A stretch of 64,000 nucleotides of DNA from an uncultured Phascolarctobacterium sp. GTDB lineage: Bacteria; Bacillota; Negativicutes; Acidaminococcales; Acidaminococcaceae. Within the stretch, counting starts at the first letter, position 1, and each line of letters opens with the position of its first letter. Below, one piece after another: positions 36,233 through 44,723 of this stretch. The stretch spans positions 7,835 to 71,834 of the forward strand of contig URXU01000008.1 in NCBI GenBank assembly GCA_900552005.1, read 5' to 3'. The translations under genes were made by a program, and so were the position numbers. The notes under the pieces were generated by a model. It worked only from the letters and a program-made list of their open reading frames with translations. It made no database searches and was not told the origin of the DNA.

Positions 36233-36856
36233 TTATTCCTCTCTGAACGGACAATTAATATTGCCGCAACTCATACATTTATTCCACGCGCAGATTGCAT
36301 CTTCCGCCAGACCAATTACAGCAGTCACTGATTTGGACGGGACCATCATCATGCCATCCGTTAAAGTCAAACCTATTTTTCTGCTGCAGTCCGACAAGCT
36401 GAATAATTTGCTCTGCTCCCGTAAATCCCAGTCACCATAGCCAGGTGAAAAACGCGGGCGCTGCGCCAAATTCTGCACAGGCGCCTGCTGCTGTACTTCA
36501 TCACAATAACTTTCAATTAAAGCAGCCGCTACCGCCTGTGCCGCCGCACCTTCCGCCACACTTTGCAAAGCCAGGCGGCGTATGGCGATATCTACCCTGC
36601 TGCCCAAAGTAGCAGCCAAAAGCAGCAGCTGACCGCAGCCACGCAGATGTCTGGCCAGATCTTGAGAATAAAACCTGACGCCGTTATCCAATTGCACGCC
36701 GTCATCATCCACCTTGCAGGCATACTTCTGCAGAATGTGCCGTGCCTGCACCTCATTGCGCAGCTTAAGATAAACAGTATCCACCAAAACCGAGGCTTCA
36801 GCGTCATCGCGCTTAGCTCCCAGGTACCTCATAGCTTCAGCTCTGTTGTATTTCAT
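36233..36856 (-). CDS. MetH reactivation (AdoMet-binding) domain as a separate protein
   Basis: 207 residues. RFSPGYGDWDL matches the conserved RxSxGY region of the methionine synthase activation domain, and MMMVPSKSVTAVIGLA is the following segment. By family knowledge it binds S-adenosylmethionine and remethylates oxidised cob(II)alamin on MetH. It overlaps metF by 4 bases (ATGA) and metH begins 2 bases after its stop, so all three are tightly coupled. A Cys cluster at the C-terminus (CMSCGNINCPF) is notable: it could bind a metal or Fe-S centre. Confidence 0.88.
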   Translation of the reverse strand: MKYNRAEAMRYLGAKRDDAEASVLVDTVYLKLRNEVQARHILQKYACKVDDDGVQLDNGVRFYSQDLARHLRGCGQLLLLAATLGSRVDIAIRRLALQSVAEGAAAQAVAAALIESYCDEVQQQAPVQNLAQRPRFSPGYGDWDLREQSKLFSLSDCSRKIGLTLTDGMMMVPSKSVTAVIGLAEDAICAWNKCMSCGNINCPFREE

Positions 36857-37707
36857 TGGGCAATCTCCGACAGATTATGCATAATACCGCCAATAATTTC
36901 CGGCTTGTTCATCGTGTAAATATGCACATTAGTAAAACCATTAGCCAGCAAATCAATAATCTGTCCCGTAGCATAAGCAATACCAGCCTGTTTAAGAGCT
37001 TCCGGCTTATCTGCAAATTTTTCCACAATAGCCCTGAACTGCGGCGGCAATTTCGTATCGCTCAGCTGGCAGATACGATTAATCTGCTTGGCATTGGTTA
37101 CAGGCATAATGCCCGGCACTACAGGTACATTGATGCCTGCTGAAAGTAATCTGAACATATAGTTATACAGTACATTATTGTCAAAAATCATCTGGGTAAC
37201 CAGAAAATCAACACCGGCATCAATCTTATATTTGGTATTTTCAATATCCCTGTCCAAAGCGCCTGATTCCGGGTGTCCCTCCGGATACGCTGCACCGCCA
37301 ATACAAAAATCACCCTGTTGCTTGATGAAGGCTGCCAAATCACTGGCATGGGCAAAAGCGCCTTCTACCTGACCCTGAGGCCGGTCACCGCGCAGTGCCA
37401 GGATATTTTCAATACCGCAGCCCTGCAGCTGGCGCAGCACAGAAGCAATTTTCTCCGTATCCGATTGTACGCAGGTCAGATGCGCCAGTGCAGGAATGCC
37501 ATTATCCTGCACAGCCTTGGCTACCGCTGCCGTATAGCCTACAGTAGAGCCACCGGCTCCGTAAGTAACACTCATGTAAGCAGGATGTACAGAGGCAATT
37601 TTTTCTACAATTTCCAGCGCATTCTGCAGTTCCGTTCCTTGTTTTGGCGGAAATAATTCGCAGGAAATACAAATTTTTTCACTTTTCAATAAATCAATAA
37701 TCTTCAT
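36853..37707 (-). CDS. metF: Methylenetetrahydrofolate reductase
   Basis: 284-residue FAD enzyme making methyltetrahydrofolate for MetH. CISCELFPPKQGTELQN, SVTYGAGGSTVGYT and LALRGDRPQGQ are the standard substrate and flavin segments, and DFLVTQMIFDN follows. First gene of the metF-activator-metH-small gene operon. Promoter TTGCAT-17-TAGAAT lies at 37741-37769. No SAM or cobalamin riboswitch is visible in the short leader. Confidence 0.96.
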   Translation of the reverse strand: MKIIDLLKSEKICISCELFPPKQGTELQNALEIVEKIASVHPAYMSVTYGAGGSTVGYTAAVAKAVQDNGIPALAHLTCVQSDTEKIASVLRQLQGCGIENILALRGDRPQGQVEGAFAHASDLAAFIKQQGDFCIGGAAYPEGHPESGALDRDIENTKYKIDAGVDFLVTQMIFDNNVLYNYMFRLLSAGINVPVVPGIMPVTNAKQINRICQLSDTKLPPQFRAIVEKFADKPEALKQAGIAYATGQIIDLLANGFTNVHIYTMNKPEIIGGIMHNLSEIAQ

Positions 37708-37740
37708 TTTTCACCCTCGTTCTCTGAAACATTTCTAATA

Positions 37741-37769
37741 ATTCTATAAAAAATAGTATCTAAATGCAA
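37741..37769 (-). promoter_or_regulatory. Promoter candidate of the metF-metH operon
   Basis: TTGCAT (37764-37769) and TAGAAT (37741-37746), 17 bases apart on the minus strand, about 30 bases before metF. Confidence 0.6.
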
Positions 37770-37830
37770 ATAAATTTAATTTAGAATCTTAAACACTCTT
37801 GTGGCTGATAAAAATGTTACACAAAAATAA

Positions 37831-37854
37831 AACGTCCGCCAGTCAGCGGACGTT
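37831..37854 (-). terminator. Terminator after tRNA-Ser
   Basis: AACGTCCGC and its complement (9 bp) with a 6-base loop, followed by TTATTTTT on the minus strand. Confidence 0.85.
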
Positions 37855-37863
37855 AATTTACTA

Positions 37864-37954
37864 TGGCGGAGACGGTGGGATTCGAACCCACGTGCCGCGC
37901 AAACGGCAAACTGATTTCGAGTCAGCCTCGTTATGACCACTTCGATACGTCTCC
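37864..37954 (-). tRNA. tRNA-Ser (anticodon CGA)
   Basis: 91-base class II tRNA with encoded CCA. The acceptor stem GGAGACG pairs with CGTCTCC; the T-arm carries GGTTCGAATCC; the anticodon stem CTGA[C]/[G]TCAG encloses TCGAA with anticodon CGA, reading UCG. A long variable arm (TGCCG...CGGCA) is as expected for serine. It lies 22 bases after tadA on the same strand. Confidence 0.95.
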
Positions 37955-37976
37955 TTATAAAGCTGTAACATTTTTA

Positions 37977-38501
37977 TTATACAGGATTATCAGTTTTTTG
38001 CAAAGATGTTTGCTGCAATAATTCTTGTCTTTGCCTGCGTGCCGCTTTATTTTCGGCGCGCCGGCGTTTAAAAAACTCACGCATGACATGAGCGCATTCT
38101 TCTTCACAAACACCGCTGCATACTTCGGCCGTATGATTGAGACTGCTGTTAGTAAGAATATTGAAAATAGATTCCACACCACCGGCCTTCACATCCGGAC
38201 AGCCATAAACCACCCGGTCAATACGGCTGTTGACAATGGCGCCGCTGCACATGGGACAGGGCTCCACAGTTACATACAGAGTGCAGCCGCTCAGCCGCCA
38301 GCGGCCCAACCTTTTGCAGGCTTCACGGATGACCATAATTTCTGCATGCGCCGTAGCATCATGCAATATTTCTCTTTTATTATGAGCCGCAGCAATAATT
38401 TCACCATCATGAACCAAGACGGCGCCGATAGGTATTTCACCCTCGGCTGCTGCCATACGTGCCTGCTGCAAAGCAGCCTGCATGCAGTCATAATCATTCA
38501 T
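37977..38501 (-). CDS. tadA: tRNA-specific adenosine deaminase
   Basis: 174 residues; converts A34 to inosine in tRNA-Arg(ACG). ATG at 38501 follows GGAGGATGCGGA and overlaps the ABC-F stop by 4 bases. Zinc and catalytic motifs are HAE (TAHAEIMVIREA) and PCPMCSGAI. The C-terminal tail is basic, as usual for RNA binding. Another deaminase of this fold near 63.6 kb is guanine deaminase, not a second TadA. Confidence 0.94.
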   Translation of the reverse strand: MNDYDCMQAALQQARMAAAEGEIPIGAVLVHDGEIIAAAHNKREILHDATAHAEIMVIREACKRLGRWRLSGCTLYVTVEPCPMCSGAIVNSRIDRVVYGCPDVKAGGVESIFNILTNSSLNHTAEVCSGVCEEECAHVMREFFKRRRAENKAARRQRQELLQQTSLQKTDNPV

Positions 38502-40423
38502 TCCGCATCCTCCGCAGCTTCCATAAGCTGTTCCCATTTTTCCATAAGTTCTTCTATCTTCTTTTCATACTGCTCATGCTCCTGAGCCATGGCCGCACTT
38601 TGAGCGGGATCAGCATGATTGGCGGGATCAGCCATCCGCTGCTCCAAAACCTTCATCATGGCTTCCTGCTCTCTGATGCTTAATTCAATTTTAGGCAAAA
38701 GCCTTGCGGCTTCTTCCGGACTGCAGCGATGCTTCTTCTCGGTTTTTTTAGCCGCCGGCGCCTGCTGCGGCACTGCCTCAGTCTTTTTGGCCGCAGCAGG
38801 AATTTCTACTGCAGCTTCTTCCCTGGCAGCAGCCATCCTGGCTTTTTCCGCCAGATAAAATTCATAATTGCCTTTATAATCTTTCAACTGCTGGTCTTCA
38901 ATTTCCCAGATTCTGCCGGCTACCTCATTGACAAAATAACGGTCATGGCTGACTACCAGAACAGTACCGTCAAACGCAGTTAAAGCGGCTTCTACCGTTT
39001 CCCTGGCCATAATATCAAGGTGGTTGGTAGGTTCGTCAAGTACCAGGCAGTTGGCTCCATCAAGAACTAATTTTAATAAGACCAAGCGCGCTTTCTGTCC
39101 GCCGCTTAAAGTACCTATCTGTTTAAACACATCATCACCGTGAAATAACATGCCGCCTAATAAGGAACGGGTTCGTTCCTCCGTAAATCCATATTCAATC
39201 ACGAAATTTTCCAGCAGGGTCTGCTCAGGCCGCAGTCGCTCATAACTTTGGGAAAAATAACCGATTTGCACACGATTACCTATTTTAGCCTTGCCCTTCA
39301 GCGGCTGGATTTCACCTAAGATTGTTTTCAGCAGCGTGGTCTTGCCCGTACCGTTTGCTCCTAACAGAGCAGCTTTTTCACCGCGCCGCAGCGTCAGATT
39401 AATGCCCTTGGCAAGCACTTTATCACCATAGCCGATCGTCAGGTCTTCCATAATCAGCACCCGGTCGGCACATTCGGCGGCCGGCGGCAGTCTGAGTTCA
39501 AATTCTTCATTTTTCACAGGCGCTTCCATGCGTTCCAGCCTGTTCAGCTGCGATTGCCTGCCGCGCGCCATCTTGCTTTTAATGCCGGCCTTAAAGCGGC
39601 GTATATAGGCCTCTGTACGGGAAATGTAATCCTGCTGCGCCGCATAAGCGGCTTCTAAAGTTGCGGTCTGCACTGCTTTTTGCTCTAAATAACGGGAATA
39701 ATTGCCTTTAAAAGATTGCAGATGACCGCCTTCCATTTCCAAAATCCTCACTGCAACATTATCCAAGAAGGCACGGTCATGGCTGACTACCAGCAATCCG
39801 CCTTTAAATTCCCGCAGATAATTTTCCAGCCATTGCGTCATAACAATATCCAAATGATTGGTCGGTTCGTCCAAAATCATAAAATCAGGATTGCGTACCA
39901 GCGCAGCAGCCAGCATCAGTCTGGTTTTCTGACCCCCGCTTAAGGTTGCCGCATCCTGCTGCCACCAGATTTCCGTATAGCCTAAACCAATAAGAACTCT
40001 TTTAATTCTGTTTTCATAATTATAGCCATCCAAATATTCATATCGTTTAGTCACGCGGGCATATTCTTCCAGCAGCGCATCTACCTGCTGCGCGTCAGCT
40101 GCGGCCGATTCCGCTTCCAAACTGCTGATATGTTCTCGCAGGCTTAAAATCTCCGGACAGCTCTGCAGCATAAATTCCCAGATTGTACCGCAAATATCCG
40201 TAAAGCCCTGCTGTACGTAACCGATACTGATGCCCTGTTCAAACTTAATACTGCCGCTGTCAATATATGACGGATCAAGCAGGCAGCGCAGCAAAGTTGT
40301 CTTGCCGCTGCCATTGACGCCCACAAGACCTATATGTTCACCTTTTTCCACCATGAAGCTGACGTCCTTAAAAATATCATGAACGCCAAAGCTTTTGGCA
40401 ATTTTATCAACTACAAGCTGCAT
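38498..40423 (-). CDS. ABC-F family ATPase (translation factor type)
   Basis: 641-residue soluble protein with two ATPase domains and no membrane segments. Walker A GVNGSGKTT and GANGTGKTT, signatures LSGGQKTRL and LSGGQKARL, Walker B ILDEPTNHLD in both. Between them lies the charged P-site tRNA interaction linker (YIRRFKAGIKSKMARGRQSQ). The C-terminus is an Ala/Glu/Lys-rich coiled coil, as in Uup and YdiF. Likely acts on stalled ribosomes; antibiotic resistance is not implied by sequence alone. Confidence 0.92.
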   Translation of the reverse strand: MQLVVDKIAKSFGVHDIFKDVSFMVEKGEHIGLVGVNGSGKTTLLRCLLDPSYIDSGSIKFEQGISIGYVQQGFTDICGTIWEFMLQSCPEILSLREHISSLEAESAAADAQQVDALLEEYARVTKRYEYLDGYNYENRIKRVLIGLGYTEIWWQQDAATLSGGQKTRLMLAAALVRNPDFMILDEPTNHLDIVMTQWLENYLREFKGGLLVVSHDRAFLDNVAVRILEMEGGHLQSFKGNYSRYLEQKAVQTATLEAAYAAQQDYISRTEAYIRRFKAGIKSKMARGRQSQLNRLERMEAPVKNEEFELRLPPAAECADRVLIMEDLTIGYGDKVLAKGINLTLRRGEKAALLGANGTGKTTLLKTILGEIQPLKGKAKIGNRVQIGYFSQSYERLRPEQTLLENFVIEYGFTEERTRSLLGGMLFHGDDVFKQIGTLSGGQKARLVLLKLVLDGANCLVLDEPTNHLDIMARETVEAALTAFDGTVLVVSHDRYFVNEVAGRIWEIEDQQLKDYKGNYEFYLAEKARMAAAREEAAVEIPAAAKKTEAVPQQAPAAKKTEKKHRCSPEEAARLLPKIELSIREQEAMMKVLEQRMADPANHADPAQSAAMAQEHEQYEKKIEELMEKWEQLMEAAEDAE

Positions 40424-40488
40424 CTTTCTATCCTCTGCATAATTTATTTCTAAAATAATATTTTAACAGAAAAATCAGTCAAAAGCAA

Positions 40489-40514
40489 AAGGCAGCCCGC
40501 ATACAGGCTGCCTT
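40489..40514 (-). terminator. Terminator of the galU-galE operon
   Basis: AAGGCAGCC and its complement with an 8-base loop, followed by a T-rich stretch on the minus strand, just after galE. Confidence 0.8.
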
Positions 40515-40528
40515 CATTATTAATCTCA

Positions 40529-41518
40529 TTAACCTTCATAACCGTGAGGATGCTGCTGATGCCACTGCCAGGCCGTACTGATTACTTCCTGCACACTGCT
40601 GTGTTCAGGCACCCAGCCCAGCTCCTGGCGGATTTTGGCAGAGGAAGCAATGAGCACGGCAGGATCTCCGGCACGCCGTTCTTCCTCAACTACGGTAAAG
40701 TCTACACCGGTAACCTTTTTGGCGCTGTCGATAATCTGGCGTACGCTGAACCCGTTTTCACTGCCCAGATTATAGACGCGGCTGGCGCCGCCCCGCATTA
40801 AATGCTGCAAAGACAAAACATGCGCTTTGGCTAAATCACACACATGAATATAATCACGTACACAAGTGCCATCTGCCGTCGGATAATCAGTACCGAACAC
40901 CGCTACCTGGCTGCGGACTCCCTGCGCCGTTTTAAGTACCAAAGGAATCAAATGACTTTCCGGATTATGATCTTCACCAATTTTACCGCTTAATGAAGCA
41001 CCGGCCGCATTGAAATAACGTAAAGCCACATATCTCATTTCATAAGCCATGTCATAATCAGCCAGCATTTTTTCAATCATCAGTTTCGTGCGTCCGTAAA
41101 CATTGGTCGGATTCAACCGGCTGTTTTCATTTATGGGCACCTGTTCCGGTTCTCCGTACACAGCCGCCGTAGAAGAAAATACCATTCTGTCCACACCAGC
41201 GCCGCGCATGGCTTCCAGCAAATGCAGGGACCCTTCAACATTATTAAAATAATATTTTGCCGGATTTTCCATAGATTCGCCTACCAGACTGCTGGCCGCA
41301 AAATGCATGACGGCATCAATATTAAATTGCTCCATAATGTGCCTGGTAAAAGTGACATCATGGATATCTCCTTCAACCAGCTGTACATCCTCAGGTACGG
41401 CAGCTGCGTGTCCTGTGGATAAATTATCATAAACAATGGGGGTAAAGCCGCTTTTTCGCAGTTCTTCAACAACATGTGAACCAATATAACCGGCGCCGCC
41501 CATAACAAGTATATTCAT
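40529..41518 (-). CDS. galE: UDP-glucose 4-epimerase
   Basis: 329-residue NAD-dependent short-chain dehydrogenase fold enzyme interconverting UDP-glucose and UDP-galactose. NAD loop GGAGYIGSHV, catalytic Ser/Thr in FSSTAAVYGEP and the YxxxK pair in YGRTK are present. Last gene of an operon with galU and a phosphohexomutase, which together make UDP-hexoses for surface polysaccharide. Confidence 0.96.
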   Translation of the reverse strand: MNILVMGGAGYIGSHVVEELRKSGFTPIVYDNLSTGHAAAVPEDVQLVEGDIHDVTFTRHIMEQFNIDAVMHFAASSLVGESMENPAKYYFNNVEGSLHLLEAMRGAGVDRMVFSSTAAVYGEPEQVPINENSRLNPTNVYGRTKLMIEKMLADYDMAYEMRYVALRYFNAAGASLSGKIGEDHNPESHLIPLVLKTAQGVRSQVAVFGTDYPTADGTCVRDYIHVCDLAKAHVLSLQHLMRGGASRVYNLGSENGFSVRQIIDSAKKVTGVDFTVVEEERRAGDPAVLIASSAKIRQELGWVPEHSSVQEVISTAWQWHQQHPHGYEG

Positions 41519-41542
41519 ATTAACGCCTCTTGCTTTATTAAT

Positions 41543-42427
41543 TTATCTGGCACTTTCCTGTGCCACAATATTCTGCAGATAGTGCAGAAATTTTTCACGC
41601 AGATCCGGACGTTTCAGCGCCATTTCCACCGTAGCTTCCAAAAAGCCCTGCTTGTCGCCTACATCATAACGGCGGCCTTCAAAATTATAAGCATACATGG
41701 GCTGCTCGCCGGCCAATACTTTCAGAGCATCGGTTAACTGAATTTCATTACCGCGCCCCGGAGCGGTTTTTTCCAAAATCGGGAAAATTTCCGGATTTAT
41801 AATATAGCGTCCCAAAACAGCCAATCTTGACGGCGCTTCCTCAGCTGAAGGCTTTTCTACCATATCATGAACAGCAAAAGTGCGCGGCTCTTTAGTAGGC
41901 TGCGCATCAACAATACCGTATGCGGAAACTTTCTCCTGCGGAACCTCCTGTACTCCCAAAACGCTGGCGCCGGTGCGCTCATAAACATCTATCAGTTGTT
42001 TTAATGCCGGTACCCTGCTGTCAACCACATCGTCTCCCAGCAGCACGGCAAAAGGCTCATCACCGATAAACTGCTGCGCGCATAATATTGCGTGCCCCAG
42101 ACCGCGTGGCTCTTTTTGACGAATATAATGGATGCGGATATCAGAAATTTTTCTGACCATTTCCAGCTCTTTAGTCTTCCTGCTGGCCTCCAGATTCAGT
42201 TCCAGCTCAATGCTGCGATCAAAATGGTCTTCAATGGCGCGCTTGCTGCGGCCGGTAATAATAAGAATATCTTCAATACCGGACGCCAACGCTTCTTCAA
42301 TAATATATTGAATGGTCGGTTTATCAACTATGGGCAGCATTTCTTTCGGCGTAGCTTTAGTGGCCGGTAAAAAACGGGTTCCAAGTCCAGCCGCAGGAAT
42401 AACTGCTTTTCTTACTTTTTTAATCAT
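41543..42427 (-). CDS. galU: UTP-glucose-1-phosphate uridylyltransferase
   Basis: 294 residues. [27 protein letters not shown] is the nucleotide-binding opening and [11 protein letters not shown] and [15 protein letters not shown] are family segments. Makes UDP-glucose. Lies 27 bases after the phosphohexomutase and 24 before galE. Confidence 0.96.
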   Translation of the reverse strand: MIKKVRKAVIPAAGLGTRFLPATKATPKEMLPIVDKPTIQYIIEEALASGIEDILIITGRSKRAIEDHFDRSIELELNLEASRKTKELEMVRKISDIRIHYIRQKEPRGLGHAILCAQQFIGDEPFAVLLGDDVVDSRVPALKQLIDVYERTGASVLGVQEVPQEKVSAYGIVDAQPTKEPRTFAVHDMVEKPSAEEAPSRLAVLGRYIINPEIFPILEKTAPGRGNEIQLTDALKVLAGEQPMYAYNFEGRRYDVGDKQGFLEATVEMALKRPDLREKFLHYLQNIVAQESAR

Positions 42428-42454
42428 ACTTCTGTTCGTCTCCTTGAAAATCTC

Positions 42455-43822
42455 TTAGGCTTCCTCGCCGCCGATAACAGCAAGAATTTCTTTAGTTTTT
42501 GCTGCCAACAGTTCTGTATCACCCTTAGTTTCTACATTCAGGCGCATTACCGGTTCCGTATTGGAGGTTCTGACATTAAAACGCCAATCTGCATATGCTA
42601 CGCTGAGCCCGTCTAAATGATCCTGCTCACCATCAGCATATTTACGTCCCAGTTCAGCCAAAATTTCCGGCGCATTGTTTACTTTACGGTTAATCTCTCC
42701 GCTGCACGGGAAAAGTTTTACTCTTTCGGCAACCAGTTCAGATAATTTTTTACCGCTGCGGCACATTAATTCCGCTACCAGCAGCCACGGAATCATGCCG
42801 CTGTCACAATAGGAAAAATCACGGAAATAGTGATGCGCCGACATTTCGCCGCCATAAAGAACACCATTAGCACGCATACATTCTTTCATAAAAGCATGTC
42901 CGCTCTTGCAGCGCACGGGCACGCCGCCGTCGCGCTCCAAAATAGCTTCCGTATTCCAGGTAAGACGCGGATCATACATAATCTTAGCTCCGGGCTCTTT
43001 TTTCAGAAATACTTCGGCCAACAGGCCTACAATATAGTAGCCTTCAATAAAATCAGCCTGTTCATCAAATAAAAAGCATCTGTCAAAATCGCCGTCCCAG
43101 GCAATGCCTAAGTCAGCATGTTCTTTACGTACCACGGCAGCCGTTGCTTCACGGTTAGGCAAAAGCAAAGGATTGGGTACGCCGTTGGGAAAATTACCGT
43201 CCGGTGTTTCATTAATCGTGATAAATTCAAAAGGCAGATGTTTAGCCAGTTCCTGCAAAATCGGTCCTGCTCCGCCATTGCCGGGATTGGCCACAATTTT
43301 CAGCGGCTTTAATACCTCTCTGTCCACATAGGTCAATAAATGTTCGATGTAGTCCGGCATAATATCAACCTTTTCCACGGTTCCCATAGTTTTGCCGGCA
43401 ACCAGGCAATGAGTAAAGTTGGCCGCAGCAGCCATAGCGCCTATTTCTTTTAATCCTGTATCAGCGGACACGGGACGCGCGCCTTTGCGCACCAGCTTCA
43501 TGCCGTTATATTCCTTAGGATTATGGCTGGCAGTAACCATAATACCTCCGTCAGCATTTAAATGCGCCGTAGCAAAATAAATCATTTCCGTACCGCACTG
43601 ACCGATATCCAATACTTTGGTACCGCCATGACGAAGCCCTTCTGTTAAGGCATCAACCAGACTACGGCCGCTGAGACGAATATCATGACCCACTACGACT
43701 GTTTCTGCCGCAAACATAGCAGAAAAAATACGGCCTACCCTGTAAGCCAGTTCTTCATTGACTTCTTCCGGATAAACGCCGCGCACATCATAAGCCTTAA
43801 AAGCTTTATTGGTTATTTCCAT
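42455..43822 (-). CDS. Phosphomannomutase/phosphoglucomutase
   Basis: 455 residues of the alpha-D-phosphohexomutase superfamily. Catalytic Ser is in TASHNPKEYNG, the metal loop is WDGDFDRC, the sugar-recognition loop is GGEMSAHHYF, and the C-terminal phosphate loop is RTSNTEPVMRL. GEMSAHH suggests the ManB/AlgC class with mannose and glucose phosphates. First gene of the operon with galU and galE. Confidence 0.94.
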   Translation of the reverse strand: MEITNKAFKAYDVRGVYPEEVNEELAYRVGRIFSAMFAAETVVVGHDIRLSGRSLVDALTEGLRHGGTKVLDIGQCGTEMIYFATAHLNADGGIMVTASHNPKEYNGMKLVRKGARPVSADTGLKEIGAMAAAANFTHCLVAGKTMGTVEKVDIMPDYIEHLLTYVDREVLKPLKIVANPGNGGAGPILQELAKHLPFEFITINETPDGNFPNGVPNPLLLPNREATAAVVRKEHADLGIAWDGDFDRCFLFDEQADFIEGYYIVGLLAEVFLKKEPGAKIMYDPRLTWNTEAILERDGGVPVRCKSGHAFMKECMRANGVLYGGEMSAHHYFRDFSYCDSGMIPWLLVAELMCRSGKKLSELVAERVKLFPCSGEINRKVNNAPEILAELGRKYADGEQDHLDGLSVAYADWRFNVRTSNTEPVMRLNVETKGDTELLAAKTKEILAVIGGEEA

Positions 43823-43904
43823 TATTTTAACGCTCCCTTACCACCTGAAATAAAATGCAGTCTGATACTTATCATAAAATAATATTCGCCCAAGATAAAA
43901 AAAA

Positions 43905-43933
43905 TCCTGCCGGCAGAAAACTCTGCGGCAGGA
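43905..43933 (-). terminator. Terminator of the Septu-type cassette
   Basis: TCCTGCCGCAGA pairs with its complement, with one bulged base, and eight T follow on the minus strand, ten bases after the ptuB stop. Confidence 0.85.
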
Positions 43934-43943
43934 GAAAACCGTT

Positions 43944-44723
43944 TCAAATTCTGTAATTTCTGGCAGCCAGCACTCTTTCCGCAGCATCCCCAAGATACCA
44001 GCGGATAACTGTAAAAAAAGGTGCTGTCCTGCCGCATTCGTCAGGAAGCAGCAGAGTTTCCGCCAGTTCCTGCAAAATATCATCAAGCTCCACGCCATTT
44101 TCTACATTCAAAGAAATTTCATCTTCCAGAGCCTGAATGGCTACTTTACGCATTCGCATTAACCGCGGCGCGTTAAGATTCAGTTCCTTGATGGTATTTT
44201 TAGCTTTTTTGCGCAGCCTTTCCGGACAGCTTGCTTCATCTACATACATTCTGCCCGTATGCTCCGCATAACGAAATAACCGGTGCTCTGCCGGAATCTG
44301 GCTGGGATTTAAAATGCGCCTGGTAATTTCCTTGCCGCCTTTAGGCACATCACAGCTGCGGTCCTTTTTGTAATTGGAAAAACGCCACTGAGGATTAGGT
44401 ACATCCGGCTGACTGCCGCCATGACATACCCCCAACAGATTTTTCCAATCAAGATGATAATTATGCTGCTCCTCGTTAGTACCTGCCTTCGGATAAAAAT
44501 GCTCTACCCGAAAATCATCTACCTCATTTTCATTTTCAGCAAATTTGATACCAATTTCACAATAAGCGCATAAGCCATGCTGATCCTCCAAAATAGCCTT
44601 TTTGACCTCTTTATAACCTTTACGGCAGCGGCGGCGAAAATGTTCCCAAATCTCATCCGGATACATGGTGCGGTATTGTTTCAGCAGTTCCGGCTCCTGC
44701 AGCCGTTTGAATATACGTTTCAT
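43944..44723 (-). CDS. ptuB: PtuB-like HNH endonuclease (TIGR02646 type)
   Basis: 259 residues; predicted nuclease effector of a Septu-type anti-phage system. The HNH core shows a CxxC in HGLCAYCEIGI, the catalytic His in DDFRVEHFYPKA, and the N/H-containing finger DWKNLLGVCHGGS. That arrangement is the retron Ec78/PtuB group (TIGR02646). A further Cys-containing loop (RSCDVPKGGK) and a helical C-terminal half follow. It overlaps ptuA by 4 bases (ATGA), so their expression is coupled. Function is by family knowledge; no phage test is implied. Confidence 0.85.
   Translation of the reverse strand: MKRIFKRLQEPELLKQYRTMYPDEIWEHFRRRCRKGYKEVKKAILEDQHGLCAYCEIGIKFAENENEVDDFRVEHFYPKAGTNEEQHNYHLDWKNLLGVCHGGSQPDVPNPQWRFSNYKKDRSCDVPKGGKEITRRILNPSQIPAEHRLFRYAEHTGRMYVDEASCPERLRKKAKNTIKELNLNAPRLMRMRKVAIQALEDEISLNVENGVELDDILQELAETLLLPDECGRTAPFFTVIRWYLGDAAERVLAARNYRI

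Noticed and set aside
37708..37830. SAM or cobalamin riboswitch before metF
   Set aside because: The leader between promoter candidate and start is only about 30 bases and no conserved core sequence of either class is present.
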